Shown here: positions 1-10,300 of the stretch, one piece after another
Layout of the letters: each line of letters starts with the position of its first letter
Numbering within the stretch: the stretch's first letter is position 1
Origin: Methylomonas subterranea
GTDB lineage: Bacteria > Pseudomonadota > Gammaproteobacteria > Methylococcales > Methylomonadaceae
Reading direction: 5' to 3'
Length of the DNA: 64,000 bases
Assembly (NCBI RefSeq): GCF_024505185.1
Contig: NZ_JANIBJ010000004.1
Span: forward strand, 103,828-167,827
Program-made: the position numbers and the translations under genes
The notes under the pieces: generated by a model
Told to the model about the DNA's origin: nothing
Database searches by the model: none
Seen by the model: only the letters and a program-made list of their open reading frames with translations

Positions 1-54
1 TGGCGCCGGGTTTGAATCTTTTTTATTTTCCCCATCATAATCAGGAGAGCCATT

Positions 55-264
55 ATGTCTGAATCAGTATCAATCAACGTCAGCGGCATGAAATGCGGCG
101 GATGCGAAAATACCTTGAATACCGCCTTGTCGGCTATTGAAGGGGTGTTGGCCGTCAAGGCCTCGCACCAGGAGAAAAAGGTTGAGGTCGAGTTCGATCC
201 CGCCAAAACCGATCTGGACGAGATCGAGGACGCCATTGCCGACGCCGGATTCAGCGTCGAATAA
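55..264 (+). CDS. copZ: Heavy-metal-associated (HMA) domain copper chaperone, CopZ-like
   Basis: A 69-residue protein consisting of a single HMA (ferredoxin-like) domain. The metal-binding motif GMKCGGCE lies at about residues 11-18 with the two cysteines of CxxC. Such proteins bind Cu(I) in the cytoplasm and hand it to a P-type ATPase. A good Shine-Dalgarno (AGGAGAG) lies just before the ATG, and the copA-type ATPase begins 48 bases downstream, which supports a copper chaperone/exporter pair. Cu(I) specificity is inferred from the motif and the neighbour. Confidence 0.9.
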   Translation: MSESVSINVSGMKCGGCENTLNTALSAIEGVLAVKASHQEKKVEVEFDPAKTDLDEIEDAIADAGFSVE

Positions 265-312
265 AGGCATGATTCCGCTTGGACTTCCAAGCCCAGCCCA
301 TCCGAGATAGCG

Positions 313-2559
313 ATGAACACAGAACAAAGCATGACGCGGGAGCAGGAACTGCGCTTATCCATTTTGGGTATGCGCTGCGCCGGTTGTATTGCCGCCGTGG
401 AAACCGCGTTGCAAGGCGTGGCCGGCGTTAAAACGGTAAACGTCAATTTTGCCGATCACTCGGCCGTGGTAACGGGAGCAGCGGAACCGGAGCAAATGAA
501 ACTGGCCTTGAAACAGGCCGGCTACGACGCGGCGGTAATGGAAGGTTTGGAAGATCCTGGCGAAGAGGAAAAGCAGGAAGAAGCGCGTTACCGGGATTTG
601 ATGCTGAAGGCCGCCGTGGCCGGTGCTTTGGGCGTGCCGTTGATGTTGGGCGCCCATCTGGACTGGTTTCCGATGATGGGCACCGATGCGGGTACCGGAT
701 TTTGGACCAATGTGGCGTTGTTGACCCTAGCGGTGCTGTTTTATTCCGGCGGCCATTTTTTCACCAGCGCGGTCAAACTGCTGCGGGTCAAGCAGGCCAA
801 CATGGATACCCTGATAGCCTTGGGTACCGGCTCGGCTTGGTTGTATTCCTCCATCGTGATTGATTACTCCGACCAACTGCCGTCCTTATCGAATCACGCA
901 TATTTCGAAGCCTCGGCGATTATTCTGGCATTCATCAATTTGGGCAGCGCGCTGGAAACCCGCGCCCGCGGCAAAACCTCGGCCGCCATTCGGGCCCTGA
1001 TAGGGTTGCAACCCCGCACCGCGCGAGTGGTGCGGGACGGGCAGGAAATCGACATTCCCATCGAAGATGTTGGTTTGGGCGAAGTGCTGCGGGTTAGGCC
1101 CGGCGAGAAAATCGCCGTGGACGGGACCTTGTTGGAAGGTCATTCCAGCGTGGACGAATCCATGTTGACCGGCGAATCGCTGCCGGTGGAGAAAAGTCCG
1201 GGTAGCAGCGTGGCGGCCGGCACCATCAACCAGAACGGCAGCTTTTTGTTCAAGGCCACCCGGATCGGCCGCGATACGGCCCTGGCGCAAATCATTTACA
1301 GCGTGCGGCAGGCGCAAAGTAGCAAGCCGGCGTTGGCCAGACTGGCCGATAAAATCTCGGCGGTTTTTGTGCCGACGGTAGTGGTTTTCTCGCTATTCAC
1401 CTTTTTTGTCTGGCTGATCTTCGGACCCGACCCCGCCCTCGGTTACGCCTTCGTGACCTCGATGACGGTGCTGGTGATTGCCTGCCCCTGTGCCCTGGGG
1501 TTGGCGACGCCGATTTCGGTCATGGTGGCCGTGGGCCGGGCGGCTCAGATGGGTGTCTTGATCCGCAAGGGCGAAGCCCTGCAAACGGCGGGTAAATTGA
1601 CCTGCCTGATCCTGGACAAAACCGGTACGGTAACGGTCGGAAAGCCCACCTTGTCCCAGGTTGTAGCGTTTGAAGGCTATACGGAAGACGAGGTGTTGCG
1701 ACATGCCGCCAGCCTTGAGTCCGGTTCGGAACATCCGCTGGCGGCGGCGATATTGGCCGCCGCCGAAGAGCAAAAACTCAAGTTGGAAAAGGTCAGGAAA
1801 TTCCAGGCCGTGGCCGGACATGGCATCACGGGATCGATAGACAAGCGTCTCTGGTTGTTCGGCAACGCGGCGCTGATGGCCGAGCACGATATCGGCATCG
1901 ATGCTCATGCCGATACCATGGCCGAACTGGCGGGAAAAGGCCAAACGCCCATGCTGTTGGCGGTCGACAAAACCCTGGTAGGCATCGTGGCGGTGGCCGA
2001 CCCGATCAAGGCCGACTCGGCCGACGCGGTCCGCCGCTTAAAACAACGCGGCGTGCGGGTGTTGATGGTGACTGGCGACAACGAAATCACCGCCAAGGCT
2101 ATTGCCGCTCAGGCGGGGATAAGCGAAGTTCGCGCGCAGGTGTTGCCGCAAGACAAGGCTGCCGTGGTCAAGGAACTGCAGAGCCGGGGCGAGAAGGTCG
2201 GCATGGTGGGGGATGGTATCAACGATGCGCCGGCCCTGGCGCAAGCCGACGTCGGCTTTGCGATTGGCACTGGCACCGATGTGGCAATCGAAAGCGCCGA
2301 CGTGGTGTTGCTGCAAGGTTCGCTGATGAAAGTGCCGGAAGCCATGGCCTTGTCTTTGCTGACCGTTGCAAACATCAAACAAAATCTCTTGGGCGCGTTT
2401 TTTTACAACACCATCGGTATTCCGGTTGCGGCCGGTTTGCTATATCCCTTGTTCGGCATATTGTTGAATCCGATGATAGCCGGGGCGGCCATGGCGATGT
2501 CGTCGGTTACGGTGGTCAGCAATGCCAACCGCTTGCGCTGGATCAAGCTGGACGAATGA
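313..2559 (+). CDS. copA: Cu(I)-exporting P-type ATPase (P1B-1 type)
   Basis: 748 residues, close to the usual length for bacterial CopA with one N-terminal HMA domain. HMA motif GMRCAGC is at residues 19-25. Other landmarks are the actuator TGES, the transmembrane metal site C391-P392-C393, the phosphorylated aspartate D435 in DKTGT, the HP motif (SEHPLA) and the hinge GDGINDAP. The CPC motif marks Cu+/Ag+ transport from cytoplasm to periplasm. It is the second gene of a pair with the HMA chaperone. No copper-responsive regulator is visible, since the window starts just upstream. Confidence 0.95.
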   Translation: MNTEQSMTREQELRLSILGMRCAGCIAAVETALQGVAGVKTVNVNFADHSAVVTGAAEPEQMKLALKQAGYDAAVMEGLEDPGEEEKQEEARYRDLMLKAAVAGALGVPLMLGAHLDWFPMMGTDAGTGFWTNVALLTLAVLFYSGGHFFTSAVKLLRVKQANMDTLIALGTGSAWLYSSIVIDYSDQLPSLSNHAYFEASAIILAFINLGSALETRARGKTSAAIRALIGLQPRTARVVRDGQEIDIPIEDVGLGEVLRVRPGEKIAVDGTLLEGHSSVDESMLTGESLPVEKSPGSSVAAGTINQNGSFLFKATRIGRDTALAQIIYSVRQAQSSKPALARLADKISAVFVPTVVVFSLFTFFVWLIFGPDPALGYAFVTSMTVLVIACPCALGLATPISVMVAVGRAAQMGVLIRKGEALQTAGKLTCLILDKTGTVTVGKPTLSQVVAFEGYTEDEVLRHAASLESGSEHPLAAAILAAAEEQKLKLEKVRKFQAVAGHGITGSIDKRLWLFGNAALMAEHDIGIDAHADTMAELAGKGQTPMLLAVDKTLVGIVAVADPIKADSADAVRRLKQRGVRVLMVTGDNEITAKAIAAQAGISEVRAQVLPQDKAAVVKELQSRGEKVGMVGDGINDAPALAQADVGFAIGTGTDVAIESADVVLLQGSLMKVPEAMALSLLTVANIKQNLLGAFFYNTIGIPVAAGLLYPLFGILLNPMIAGAAMAMSSVTVVSNANRLRWIKLDE

Positions 2560-3070
2560 CGGATCAGACTTATGCGCCGTAAACTTGGGAACGCGCGTGA
2601 AATAACTTTTACAAGGTTTTCCCCTCCCTTCGGAGGCTGTCGTAAAAGGTAGGCCGGCTGAATGTAATGAAGCCCAACATTCTGATTTTGTTGGGTTAAG
2701 CTGCGCTAACCCAACCTATATTTCGACTTAACGACAGCGTCCTGAGGGAGAAGGGATTGATCGGCTTTTACGGCAGACTCCTTCGGGAAAGGCTGAGGGA
2801 ATTAAATGCCAAAGTTATAAGGTTTGCATTCCTTATCCCGTTTGAATGTTTTTGTTTCGCTTGTCGGTTTTTCCTTAGACATCGGTTTCGCTGGTATTGG
2901 CGGTCATGCCGGCGAACAATCTTTCCGCAATCGCTCTCCCACCATCAGCGCGGCAGTGTTTTGTCCTTCAACCTCGGTCTGATTCTGATTAGGTTCTAAT
3001 GTTACAATAGGCGGTTTTACGCCCGGCCGGGTGCGGCACGGGAGAACGTTGAATCAAACTGTGGTCGTTT
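2560..3070. other. 511-base intergenic region with dispersed repeat fragments
   Basis: No convincing gene. The open frame at 2757-2999 has no family resemblance and overlaps repeat sequence. The segment around 2633-2650 (GGAGGCTGTCGTAAAAGG) nearly matches 38318-38334, and an inverted repeat lies at 2690-2715. The last 60 bases presumably hold the promoter and ribosome-binding site of the gnnA-gnnB-lpxB operon; I could not pick a clear promoter. Confidence 0.6.
2690..2715. repeat. Inverted repeat, REP-like (GTTGGGTTA / TAACCCAAC)
   Basis: Perfect 9-base arms GTTGGGTTA (2690-2698) and TAACCCAAC (2707-2715) around an 8-base loop. Hairpins of this GGGTTA...TAACCC type are common dispersed intergenic elements in gammaproteobacteria. 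An analogous hairpin with different arms lies at 5158-5183. Confidence 0.7.
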
Positions 3071-4009
3071 ATGAGTAAACTGAAGTGTGCCGTGATAGGC
3101 GCGGGCTATTTGGGGAAGTTTCATGCAGAGAAATATGCGACGTTAAAGGATTGCGAATTGGTGGCCGTGGTTGACGTTAACCGGGAGGCTGCCGAACAAG
3201 TTGCCCAGCTATACGGCGCGCAAGCCATGACGGACTATCAATCCCTGCTTGGCCAAATTGATGCGGTGAGCATCGTGGTTCCGACCAGTTTGCATCATCA
3301 GGTGTCGCGAGATTTTCTATGGGCCGGCACCCATGTTCTGGTGGAAAAGCCGATCACGGTAACCGTGGAAGAAGCCGACGAGCTGATTGCGATTGCCAAG
3401 GAAAAAAATGTCATCCTGCAGGTGGGGCACCTGGAGCGTTTCAATCCCGCCGTGGCCGGCTTGGAAAAAATGGAAGACAAGCCGCTGTTTATCGAGTCGC
3501 ACCGTTTATCGCCGTTTAACCCGCGCGCCAACGACGTCAGCGTGGTGCTGGATTTGATGATACACGACATCGACATCATCCTGGCCTTGGTCGGTTCCGA
3601 AGTGGAACGCATCGATGCCAGCGGCACCTCGGTCTTGACTCAAGGCACCGATATCGCCAACGCCCGCATTACCTTCCAAAACGGCTGCGTGGCCAACGTC
3701 ACCGCCAGCCGGATCAGCATGAAAATGGAACGCAAAATGCGCATGTTCCGGCCTTGCTCCTATGTTTCGGTGGATTTTCAGAATCGGGTGCTGATCAAGC
3801 ACAGAACCGGCGAAAAAGAGATGTTTCCGGGCATACCGGAAATCGTCACCGAAGAATCGGTATTCGAATCGGGCGATGCCTTGCTGGAAGAAATCAAACA
3901 TTTTGTACATTGCGTAAAAACCGGCGAAAATCCGCTGGTACCGGGCGAAGCCGGCCGGAAGGCCTTGGCCACCGCCATCGAAATCACTAAATTCCTCAAA
4001 CACGGATAA
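3071..4009 (+). CDS. gnnA: Gfo/Idh/MocA oxidoreductase, probable UDP-GlcNAc 3-dehydrogenase of lipid A synthesis
   Basis: 312 residues with an N-terminal Rossmann motif (GAGYLGKFHAEKYA, near residue 10) and the EKP motif (VLVEKPITV) that carries the conserved lysine of Gfo/Idh/MocA enzymes. It sits 13 bases before a DegT-type aminotransferase, and both precede lpxB. In Acidithiobacillus ferrooxidans the pair gnnA-gnnB next to lpx genes oxidises and transaminates C3 of UDP-GlcNAc, giving UDP-GlcNAc3N for tetra-amide lipid A. The assignment rests on this gene order plus family. Another sugar dehydrogenase role is possible but less likely. Confidence 0.75.
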   Translation: MSKLKCAVIGAGYLGKFHAEKYATLKDCELVAVVDVNREAAEQVAQLYGAQAMTDYQSLLGQIDAVSIVVPTSLHHQVSRDFLWAGTHVLVEKPITVTVEEADELIAIAKEKNVILQVGHLERFNPAVAGLEKMEDKPLFIESHRLSPFNPRANDVSVVLDLMIHDIDIILALVGSEVERIDASGTSVLTQGTDIANARITFQNGCVANVTASRISMKMERKMRMFRPCSYVSVDFQNRVLIKHRTGEKEMFPGIPEIVTEESVFESGDALLEEIKHFVHCVKTGENPLVPGEAGRKALATAIEITKFLKHG

Positions 4010-4022
4010 GGGCAGTAGCGAT

Positions 4023-5117
4023 ATGATCCCCATGGTCAATTTAAAGGCGCAATACGCCGACATTCAAGACGAAATCCTGGGAGGCTTTGCCGAAACCCTG
4101 GACAACTGCGCCTTCATACTTGGTCCCAATGTGCAAGCCTTCGAAAAAGAGGCGGCCCAGTACCTTGGGGTCAAACATGCCATCGGTTGCGCGTCCGGAA
4201 CCGACGCATTGCATCTGGCCTTGCTGGCGGCCGGCATAGGCCGGGGCGATGAAGTCATCACCAGCGCCTTCACTTTTATCGCCACCGCCGAGGCCATCAA
4301 ATACGTGGGAGCCACGCCGGTATTCGTGGATATCGATCCGGCCACCTTCAACATTACGCCGGAAAACATCCTGAATGCGATTACGCCGAAAACCAAGGCG
4401 GTGATGCCGGTGCATTTGTTTGGCCAACCGGCCGATCTGCCTGCCATCAAGGCCATTTGCGACAGACACGGTTTGAAGTTGATCGAGGACTGCGCCCAAT
4501 CCTTCGGCGCCACGGTCAACAATCAGCAAACCGGCAGTTTCGGGCACGCGGCCGGATTCAGTTTCTTTCCCAGCAAAAATCTGGGCTGTTTTGGCGACGG
4601 CGGTCTGGTAACCACCCACTGCGACGAGACGGCGGCCAAAATCAGGCAATACCGCAATCACGGCTCCGACGTGCGTTATTACCACGACGTGGTGGGCTAC
4701 AACAGCCGGCTGGACGAATTGCAGGCGGTGGTGCTGCGGGCTAAATTGAAGCGTATCGATCAATACAACGCCGCCCGCCGGCACGCCGCGCATTTATATT
4801 CAGAACTAATGGCGGATTTGCCGCTGACGACGCCTTATGAAGACGGCGTCGGCGTGCACGTCTATCACCAATACACCTTGTTGTGCGAGCGTCGCGACGA
4901 GGTGATGAAGGCGTTGCAAGACCGGCAAATCGCTTGCGCTGTCTATTATCCGGTGCCCTTGCATCAACAAAACGTATTCAAGGACGAATGCGCCGGTCTG
5001 TCGCTGCCGGTGACCGAATCGGTAGCCGCTCGCTGCTTCTCGCTGCCGATTTGCGCCAATCTGAGTGATGAAACCGTCAAACAAATAGTCGGCGTGATTC
5101 GCGGCGTATTTCAATAA
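4023..5117 (+). CDS. gnnB: DegT/DnrJ/EryC1 PLP aminotransferase, probable UDP-3-keto-GlcNAc aminotransferase
   Basis: 364 residues. The N-terminus MIPMVNLKAQY and the cofactor lysine K185 in FFPSKNLGCFGDGG are typical of the DegT/DnrJ/EryC1 sugar aminotransferases (PLP Schiff base). Substrate inference comes from its position between the Gfo/Idh/MocA dehydrogenase and lpxB: it would aminate the 3-keto sugar nucleotide to UDP-2-acetamido-3-amino-2,3-dideoxyglucose, the acceptor for an N-acylating LpxA. The spacing of 13 bases to gnnA indicates one transcript. Confidence 0.75.
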   Translation: MIPMVNLKAQYADIQDEILGGFAETLDNCAFILGPNVQAFEKEAAQYLGVKHAIGCASGTDALHLALLAAGIGRGDEVITSAFTFIATAEAIKYVGATPVFVDIDPATFNITPENILNAITPKTKAVMPVHLFGQPADLPAIKAICDRHGLKLIEDCAQSFGATVNNQQTGSFGHAAGFSFFPSKNLGCFGDGGLVTTHCDETAAKIRQYRNHGSDVRYYHDVVGYNSRLDELQAVVLRAKLKRIDQYNAARRHAAHLYSELMADLPLTTPYEDGVGVHVYHQYTLLCERRDEVMKALQDRQIACAVYYPVPLHQQNVFKDECAGLSLPVTESVAARCFSLPICANLSDETVKQIVGVIRGVFQ

Positions 5118-5157
5118 ATGTAGGGTGGCTTACGCTACAGCCCTCTGATTACTCCAT

Positions 5158-5183
5158 GGCGGATTACGCAACGCTAATCCGCC
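5158..5183. repeat. Inverted repeat between gnnB and lpxB (GGCGGATTA / TAATCCGCC)
   Basis: Perfect 9-base arms at 5158-5166 and 5175-5183 with the 8-base loop CGCAACGC. It has the same architecture as the hairpin at 2690-2715 (9-base arm, 8-base loop), so both look like members of related dispersed REP-like families. No T-run follows, so it is not an intrinsic terminator. Confidence 0.7.
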
Positions 5184-5203
5184 CCACGTGAATCCAATTT
5201 TCG

Positions 5204-6385
5204 ATGTCCGCCGTCAACTCTCCCTACACCGTACTTTTCAGCGCCGGCGAATCTTCCGGCGATCAGCACGCCGCCCACATGTTTCAGGAATTGCAAAAAC
5301 AGTGTCCGGCCATTCGCGGCCAGGGCATGGGCGGAAGCAAAATGCGCCGGGCCGGCATCGATATCCGTTTCGACTCGTCCGATATCGGCGTGATTGGTCT
5401 GGTGGAAATCCTCAAGCATTACGGCGAGATTCGCCGCGCCCTGAGGCTGATGAAACAAATCGTCGCCGACGAAAAGCCGGATTTGCTGGTTTGCGTTGAT
5501 TACAAGGAGTTCAATCTGAAGCTGGCGCAATTCGCCAAGCGCCGGGGCGTGAAAGTGTTGTTTTACGTCAGTCCGCAAGTTTGGGCCTGGCGGCCTGGGC
5601 GGGTGGAAACCTACGGCAAGGCCATAGACATGATGGCGGTGATTTTTCCGTTCGAAACCGCTTATTACGACGCCAAGAACGTACCGGTACGTTACGTCGG
5701 CCATCCGTCGGTCGATAAGGTCCAGCCCCTACGCGACAGACCGGCCGACTTCGAATTGTTCGGTCTGGATACCGGTCGCCCGGTGGTGGGCCTGTTGCCC
5801 GGCAGCCGCGCCAACGAAATCAAACGCATGTTGCCGGTCATGCTGGAGGCGGTCGCTCTGCTGGCCAAGCGTTTTCCGGAATTGCAATTCCTGCTGCCGC
5901 AGGCCGATTCCGTTTCCGACGAGGTGATGCAGAGTTATCTGCGGGATTTTGCCGTACCGGTCAAAATCGTCAAACAGCAAGCCTACGACGCCATTCAATG
6001 TTGCAATGCGGTAATGACCACCTCCGGCACCGCCTCGCTGGAAATTGCCCTGTTACAGGTGCCCATGCTGATCGCCTACCGCCTGTCGCCGTTTACCTAC
6101 TGGCTGGGCAAGCAATTGGTGCACATACCTTACATTGGCTTGCCCAACATCATCGCCGGCAAGGCCATCGTCAAGGAATTGATACAGGACGCCGTCAGCG
6201 CGGAAAATCTGGCCGCCGAGATCGAAAGTCTGCTGTTCGACACCGACTACCGCCACAGTGTGCTGACTGAACTACGGCGGGTCAAGACTTTGTTGGGCGA
6301 GGGCGGCGGTTCGAAAAACATGGCGGATCTGGCGTTGGAGATGTTGCTTAAACAAGTTCCGGAATCCGGAATCTCAGCCGAATAA
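5204..6385 (+). CDS. lpxB: Lipid-A-disaccharide synthase
   Basis: 393 residues, full length for LpxB (GT19 family). Recognisable segments are the N-terminal FSAGESSGDQHAAHMF, VSPQVWAWRPGR, the LLPGSRANEIKRMLPVML core and the C-terminal TSGTASLEIAL. It condenses UDP-2,3-diacyl-sugar with lipid X to form the tetraacyl disaccharide, peripheral to the inner membrane. Here it follows gnnA-gnnB instead of the usual lpxA or rnhB, which suggests that it handles an amide-linked analogue. The gap to gnnB is 86 bases and contains a REP-like hairpin. Confidence 0.95.
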   Translation: MSAVNSPYTVLFSAGESSGDQHAAHMFQELQKQCPAIRGQGMGGSKMRRAGIDIRFDSSDIGVIGLVEILKHYGEIRRALRLMKQIVADEKPDLLVCVDYKEFNLKLAQFAKRRGVKVLFYVSPQVWAWRPGRVETYGKAIDMMAVIFPFETAYYDAKNVPVRYVGHPSVDKVQPLRDRPADFELFGLDTGRPVVGLLPGSRANEIKRMLPVMLEAVALLAKRFPELQFLLPQADSVSDEVMQSYLRDFAVPVKIVKQQAYDAIQCCNAVMTTSGTASLEIALLQVPMLIAYRLSPFTYWLGKQLVHIPYIGLPNIIAGKAIVKELIQDAVSAENLAAEIESLLFDTDYRHSVLTELRRVKTLLGEGGGSKNMADLALEMLLKQVPESGISAE

Positions 6386-6617
6386 TGCCTTTCATGCCAT
6401 AGGCCGCCATCAATTGGCGCCGCCGCAGTTATAAAACCGCCACATCCACCCATCGCCGCGATCCGGACGGTTCGTTTTCAATTCGGCAAATTTCTAAAAT
6501 AACGCACTGAAGCTTGCTGTAAATATTGGACGGTGATGCGAGTGTCCTGAATGATTGACCGCGAAACTACTCTGAAGGCCATGCTTGGATTGACGCATAG
6601 CCGGGTTCGTAAGCTCT

Positions 6618-7361
6618 TCATCGCCAATGCGCGTCGCTCCTACATGTCGCCATAAAAATTACCGATGCGGGCTGCAGAGTTTCGGGATGGAGCGGTTCGC
6701 GCGTTTCAAATAATTCAAGCCCGGATTCTTGAAATAAGGCTCGCCAGGATTCCAGGGTTCTGAAGTACCAAGGCGCGGGATCTTTAAATCGCTCGTTAAA
6801 TCCTTGCCAACTGCCTGGCCGCCAACCGTCCCGATAGGGTAGGTCTCCGCATGCGGCAAGCGGGTGTAGGGTTTGCACGATAAGCATGCCTCCACTATTG
6901 AGTAAGGATGGGATTTGTCGGAATAAACACGATACGGATTCGTTGCCCAGCAACGAGAAATTACACACCACCGCATCGAAACATTCGTTCAGATAACGCT
7001 GGGACAGGTCTTGATATGAAGCTACTTTAAATCGTCCGGCGTATGCCTGCCGGGCGCGGTTTATAAATTCAGGCAGGGCATCGATACCCAATGCATCAAT
7101 ACCGAAATTGTGTAAGGCACCGACCAGCCAGCCTTCCCCGCAACCGGCGTCAAGAACCGACTTGGGTGCGATGCTCATGACGGCTTCCAGTATGGCTCGG
7201 TCAGTAATCAAAACCCTGCTTTCGACTTCACCAAGCCGCACCGCTTCTGTCCAAGCGGCAACATTCTTTTTCCAGGCCGCCAGTATCCTTTGTTCGGCAA
7301 GGTTTTGCCCGGATGGGTTTTGCCGGTTCAAACGGAATGCCCCCGTTTGATATTGAGACAA
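6618..7361 (-). CDS. Class I SAM-dependent methyltransferase
   Basis: 247 residues. SAM-binding motif I is VLDAGCGEGWLVGAL (about residues 69-83), followed by the acidic turn ALGIDALPEF and the motif FDAVVCNFSLLG. The later NSGGMLIVQTLHP is the usual post-II element of UbiE/Methyltransf_11 enzymes. The substrate is not evident. It starts inside the last codons of recC (34-base overlap) on the same strand, so the two are probably co-translated, although no functional link to recombination is known to me. Confidence 0.8.
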   Translation of the reverse strand: MSQYQTGAFRLNRQNPSGQNLAEQRILAAWKKNVAAWTEAVRLGEVESRVLITDRAILEAVMSIAPKSVLDAGCGEGWLVGALHNFGIDALGIDALPEFINRARQAYAGRFKVASYQDLSQRYLNECFDAVVCNFSLLGNESVSCLFRQIPSLLNSGGMLIVQTLHPLAACGDLPYRDGWRPGSWQGFNERFKDPAPWYFRTLESWRALFQESGLELFETREPLHPETLQPASVIFMATCRSDAHWR

Positions 7362-10300
7362 AGCGGCCGGTACAGCAGGTTCGCCCAGTGTTCGAAATTC
7401 GCGGCATCGGATGGATACAAACTGGCGAAGTCGGGGAAAAAACGGCCCAGATAAGGATCGAAATCGACTTCACCAGAATTCCATTCGTCGCCGTCGTATT
7501 GGGTTTGAGCGGTTTCCGTAGCTTTATCTTCCGGAGCGTTCAGCCAAGCGAAGGCCGTGCGGCAGGCCACCGGCAGCGGTGCCCGCATGCCTTGCAACCA
7601 AGCTTCCAGCAAGCTCTGCAAACAGGCCAAGGCTTGTTCTTGCGGTAGCGCTTGAATCGAAATAATGCCGTCGGCGGCGGCAATCAAGCTTTGCACCGGT
7701 AAGCCGTCGGCGCAGGCGGCCAGATGTTGCAGCCAGGGCAGGATCAGTCTGTGGAATTGAATCAGGTCTTTTTTTACCAGCGATTGGGCGGTCAAGCCGA
7801 GCAAAGCGCGGCTGTCGGCCGTATCGCCTTGGCATAAATGGCTGAGGCCGGCGGCCAATTGCACGTTTATGCCGCCGGCAAGCTTAAAGCTCAGTTCGAT
7901 ATGGCGCGGATGCATCCGCAACGGCCATGGTTCCATCAATGTCAGATAGTGGCGCCAGGCAGCGGCGACGGGGGTGGCGATGCCGGCGAAAGCGGTTTCG
8001 GCAAAGCCGCCCAAGGGTAGGGCGCCCTTGCCGCTTAATTCGGTCAGTTGTTGTTGAAAAAAATCTTCCAGGTCGGCCGGTTGGCGATTTTGCAAGGCCG
8101 CCAGCAGTTCCGTGCCGTGGATGTGATACTGCAAGCCGTCGAAACCGAAGGGCTCGTTGTCCTCGCTGGTGAAGTCATGGCGGTCGAAACTGAATTTCAG
8201 GCTGTGCTGGCAATAGCTTTTGACCGGCGCCGCGAGGAAGCGCGCCAGTGCTTCCGGATTCAGCGATAGGGATTGATCCCCGCCATCGAAGGCTTCCCGG
8301 CTGATCTCTCGGTCCGGCGACGGCTGGAACCATTCCCGCGCATGGGTGAATAGGCGCGGGTCGCGGCCGGCCTTGATGTAGTCCGGGCTGAAGGGTTGCA
8401 AGGGGTGTTCCAGCGTCAGCGCTTCCAACAGCTTTTGCCCTTCCGGCAGGCTGAAGCTCTGTTGCAGAAAATCCCGCAACTGGGCGATCAACACCGAGGG
8501 CGGTCGCGCGCTGTTGTCGCGGATGCCGCGACCTATCCAACTGATATACAACTGCTGTCTGGCCGACAGCAAGGCTTCCAGAAGCAGGTATTGGTCGTCC
8601 TGCCGCCGCGAGCGGTCGCCGGGCCGGTATTGGCCGCGTTGGCTCATCAGGTCGAAGCCGTGCGGGTATTGGCTGCGCGGGTAGTCGCCGTCGTTCATGC
8701 CCAGCAAACAAATCACCCTGAATGGGATGGCCCGCATCGGCATCAAGGTGCAGAAATTGACCCGCCCGCCGAGGAAACGCTGTTGCAGATTGGGCTGGTC
8801 CACCGCCGCCAGCCAAGCTTCGCGCACCACGTTCAACGGCAAAACGTCGTTGGCGCCGCAGCCGCCTTGCCGGCAGGCCTGATGCCAGTTAGCCAAGGCA
8901 ATTTGCAAGGTATCCAGGGTTTTGCGGTCGGGCTCCTGGTCGGCCGAAAAAAAGTCGGCCAGCAGTTCGGTCAGGGTTTCCAGCCAGTTATCGGCGCTTT
9001 TCTGTTGCTCCAGGCTGCCGGCGTATGTTTCCAGCGTATCCAGGATGTGGCACAAGTGGCCCAGCCATTGCGCATCCAATCCGCCGATTTCCGGGTAGGG
9101 TTCTATGCCGTTGAAGGCCGCTCCGGCACCCACCGCGTAACCCAGCAGCATGCGGCGTAAGCCGAATTGCCAGGTGTTGGCGCCGAAGCCGGCCGGCATC
9201 TGCGCCGCTCGGGCGCGTTGTTCGGCATTCAGGCCCCAGCGGATGCCGGCTTGCTCCAGCCATTGGTGAATTTTGGGGATGGCGGTTTCGTCCAGGCCGA
9301 AGCGCCGCCGCAAGGCCGGGACTTCCAACAGCCCCAAAAATTCGCTGACGGTGAAGCGCGATTCCGGCAAATGCAACAGCGTTTCCACGGCGACCAGCAG
9401 CGGATTTTCGCCGCGTTGTTGTTGGTCGGTCAGACTGAACGGAATATGGCGCGGATCGTCGGTTGTCATCTGGCCGAACACGGCGCGGATATGCGGCGCG
9501 TATTGGTTGATATCCGGCACCATGACGATAATGTCGCGCGGATGGAGTTTGTCGCCGGCTTGCTCGGCGGCATTGAAGCGGGCCAGCAGTTGGTCGTGCA
9601 ATATTTCCACTTCCCGCTGCGGGCCGTGGGCGATATGAAAAGCCAGCGAATCGTCGACCCGCTCCAGCAACTCGGTTTGTTCCGGTACCGGCTCCAGATC
9701 CAGAATGCTTTGCTGCAGGCGTTGCAGCAGGCTGCGCCGGCCTTCGGCGCCGTAATCCTCGAACAAATCGATTTTGTGGTCCGGCCACTGCCAGCCGGCG
9801 TAGGCTTGGGTTTCGTCGAAATGGTCCAGCAGGCGGATGTAGTCGCGGCCCTGCTTGCCCCAGGCCGCCAACAGCGGGTTGGCATGCAGATGCAGTTGTT
9901 CAGGGGGCAAGCCGGCGGCCATGCCGGTTTTGTAGCGTTGCCGCCGGCGTTGGGCTTTTAACAAATCCTTATCTTCTATGATGTCGGCCCAATAATGCCG
10001 ACAGGGGTTGTGTACGAACAACACGATCTGGCAAAACTTACCCAGACTGGCCAGCACTTCCAGCGATTGTCGAGGCAGCGACGACAGGCCGAACAGCACG
10101 ATGCGGCGCGGTATGCCGGCCGGCGGACGGTCGAGTTGTTCGATATCGACCATGAATTGGGCATGCACCGAGGCCCGGCTGGCAAAGAGGTTGTGCTCGC
10201 TACCCAGGTCGTCCAATACCGCCCGCCACAGCTGCGCCTGCCAGCTTTGCCGATCCGCCAGCGGGCTGGCTTCGCCGCGCGCGTCGCGCAAGATGTCCCG

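Noticed and set aside
2757..2999. 80-residue open frame between copA and gnnA
   Set aside because: Overlaps dispersed repeat sequence, has an odd Phe/Arg/Cys-rich composition, no ribosome-binding site and no family resemblance.
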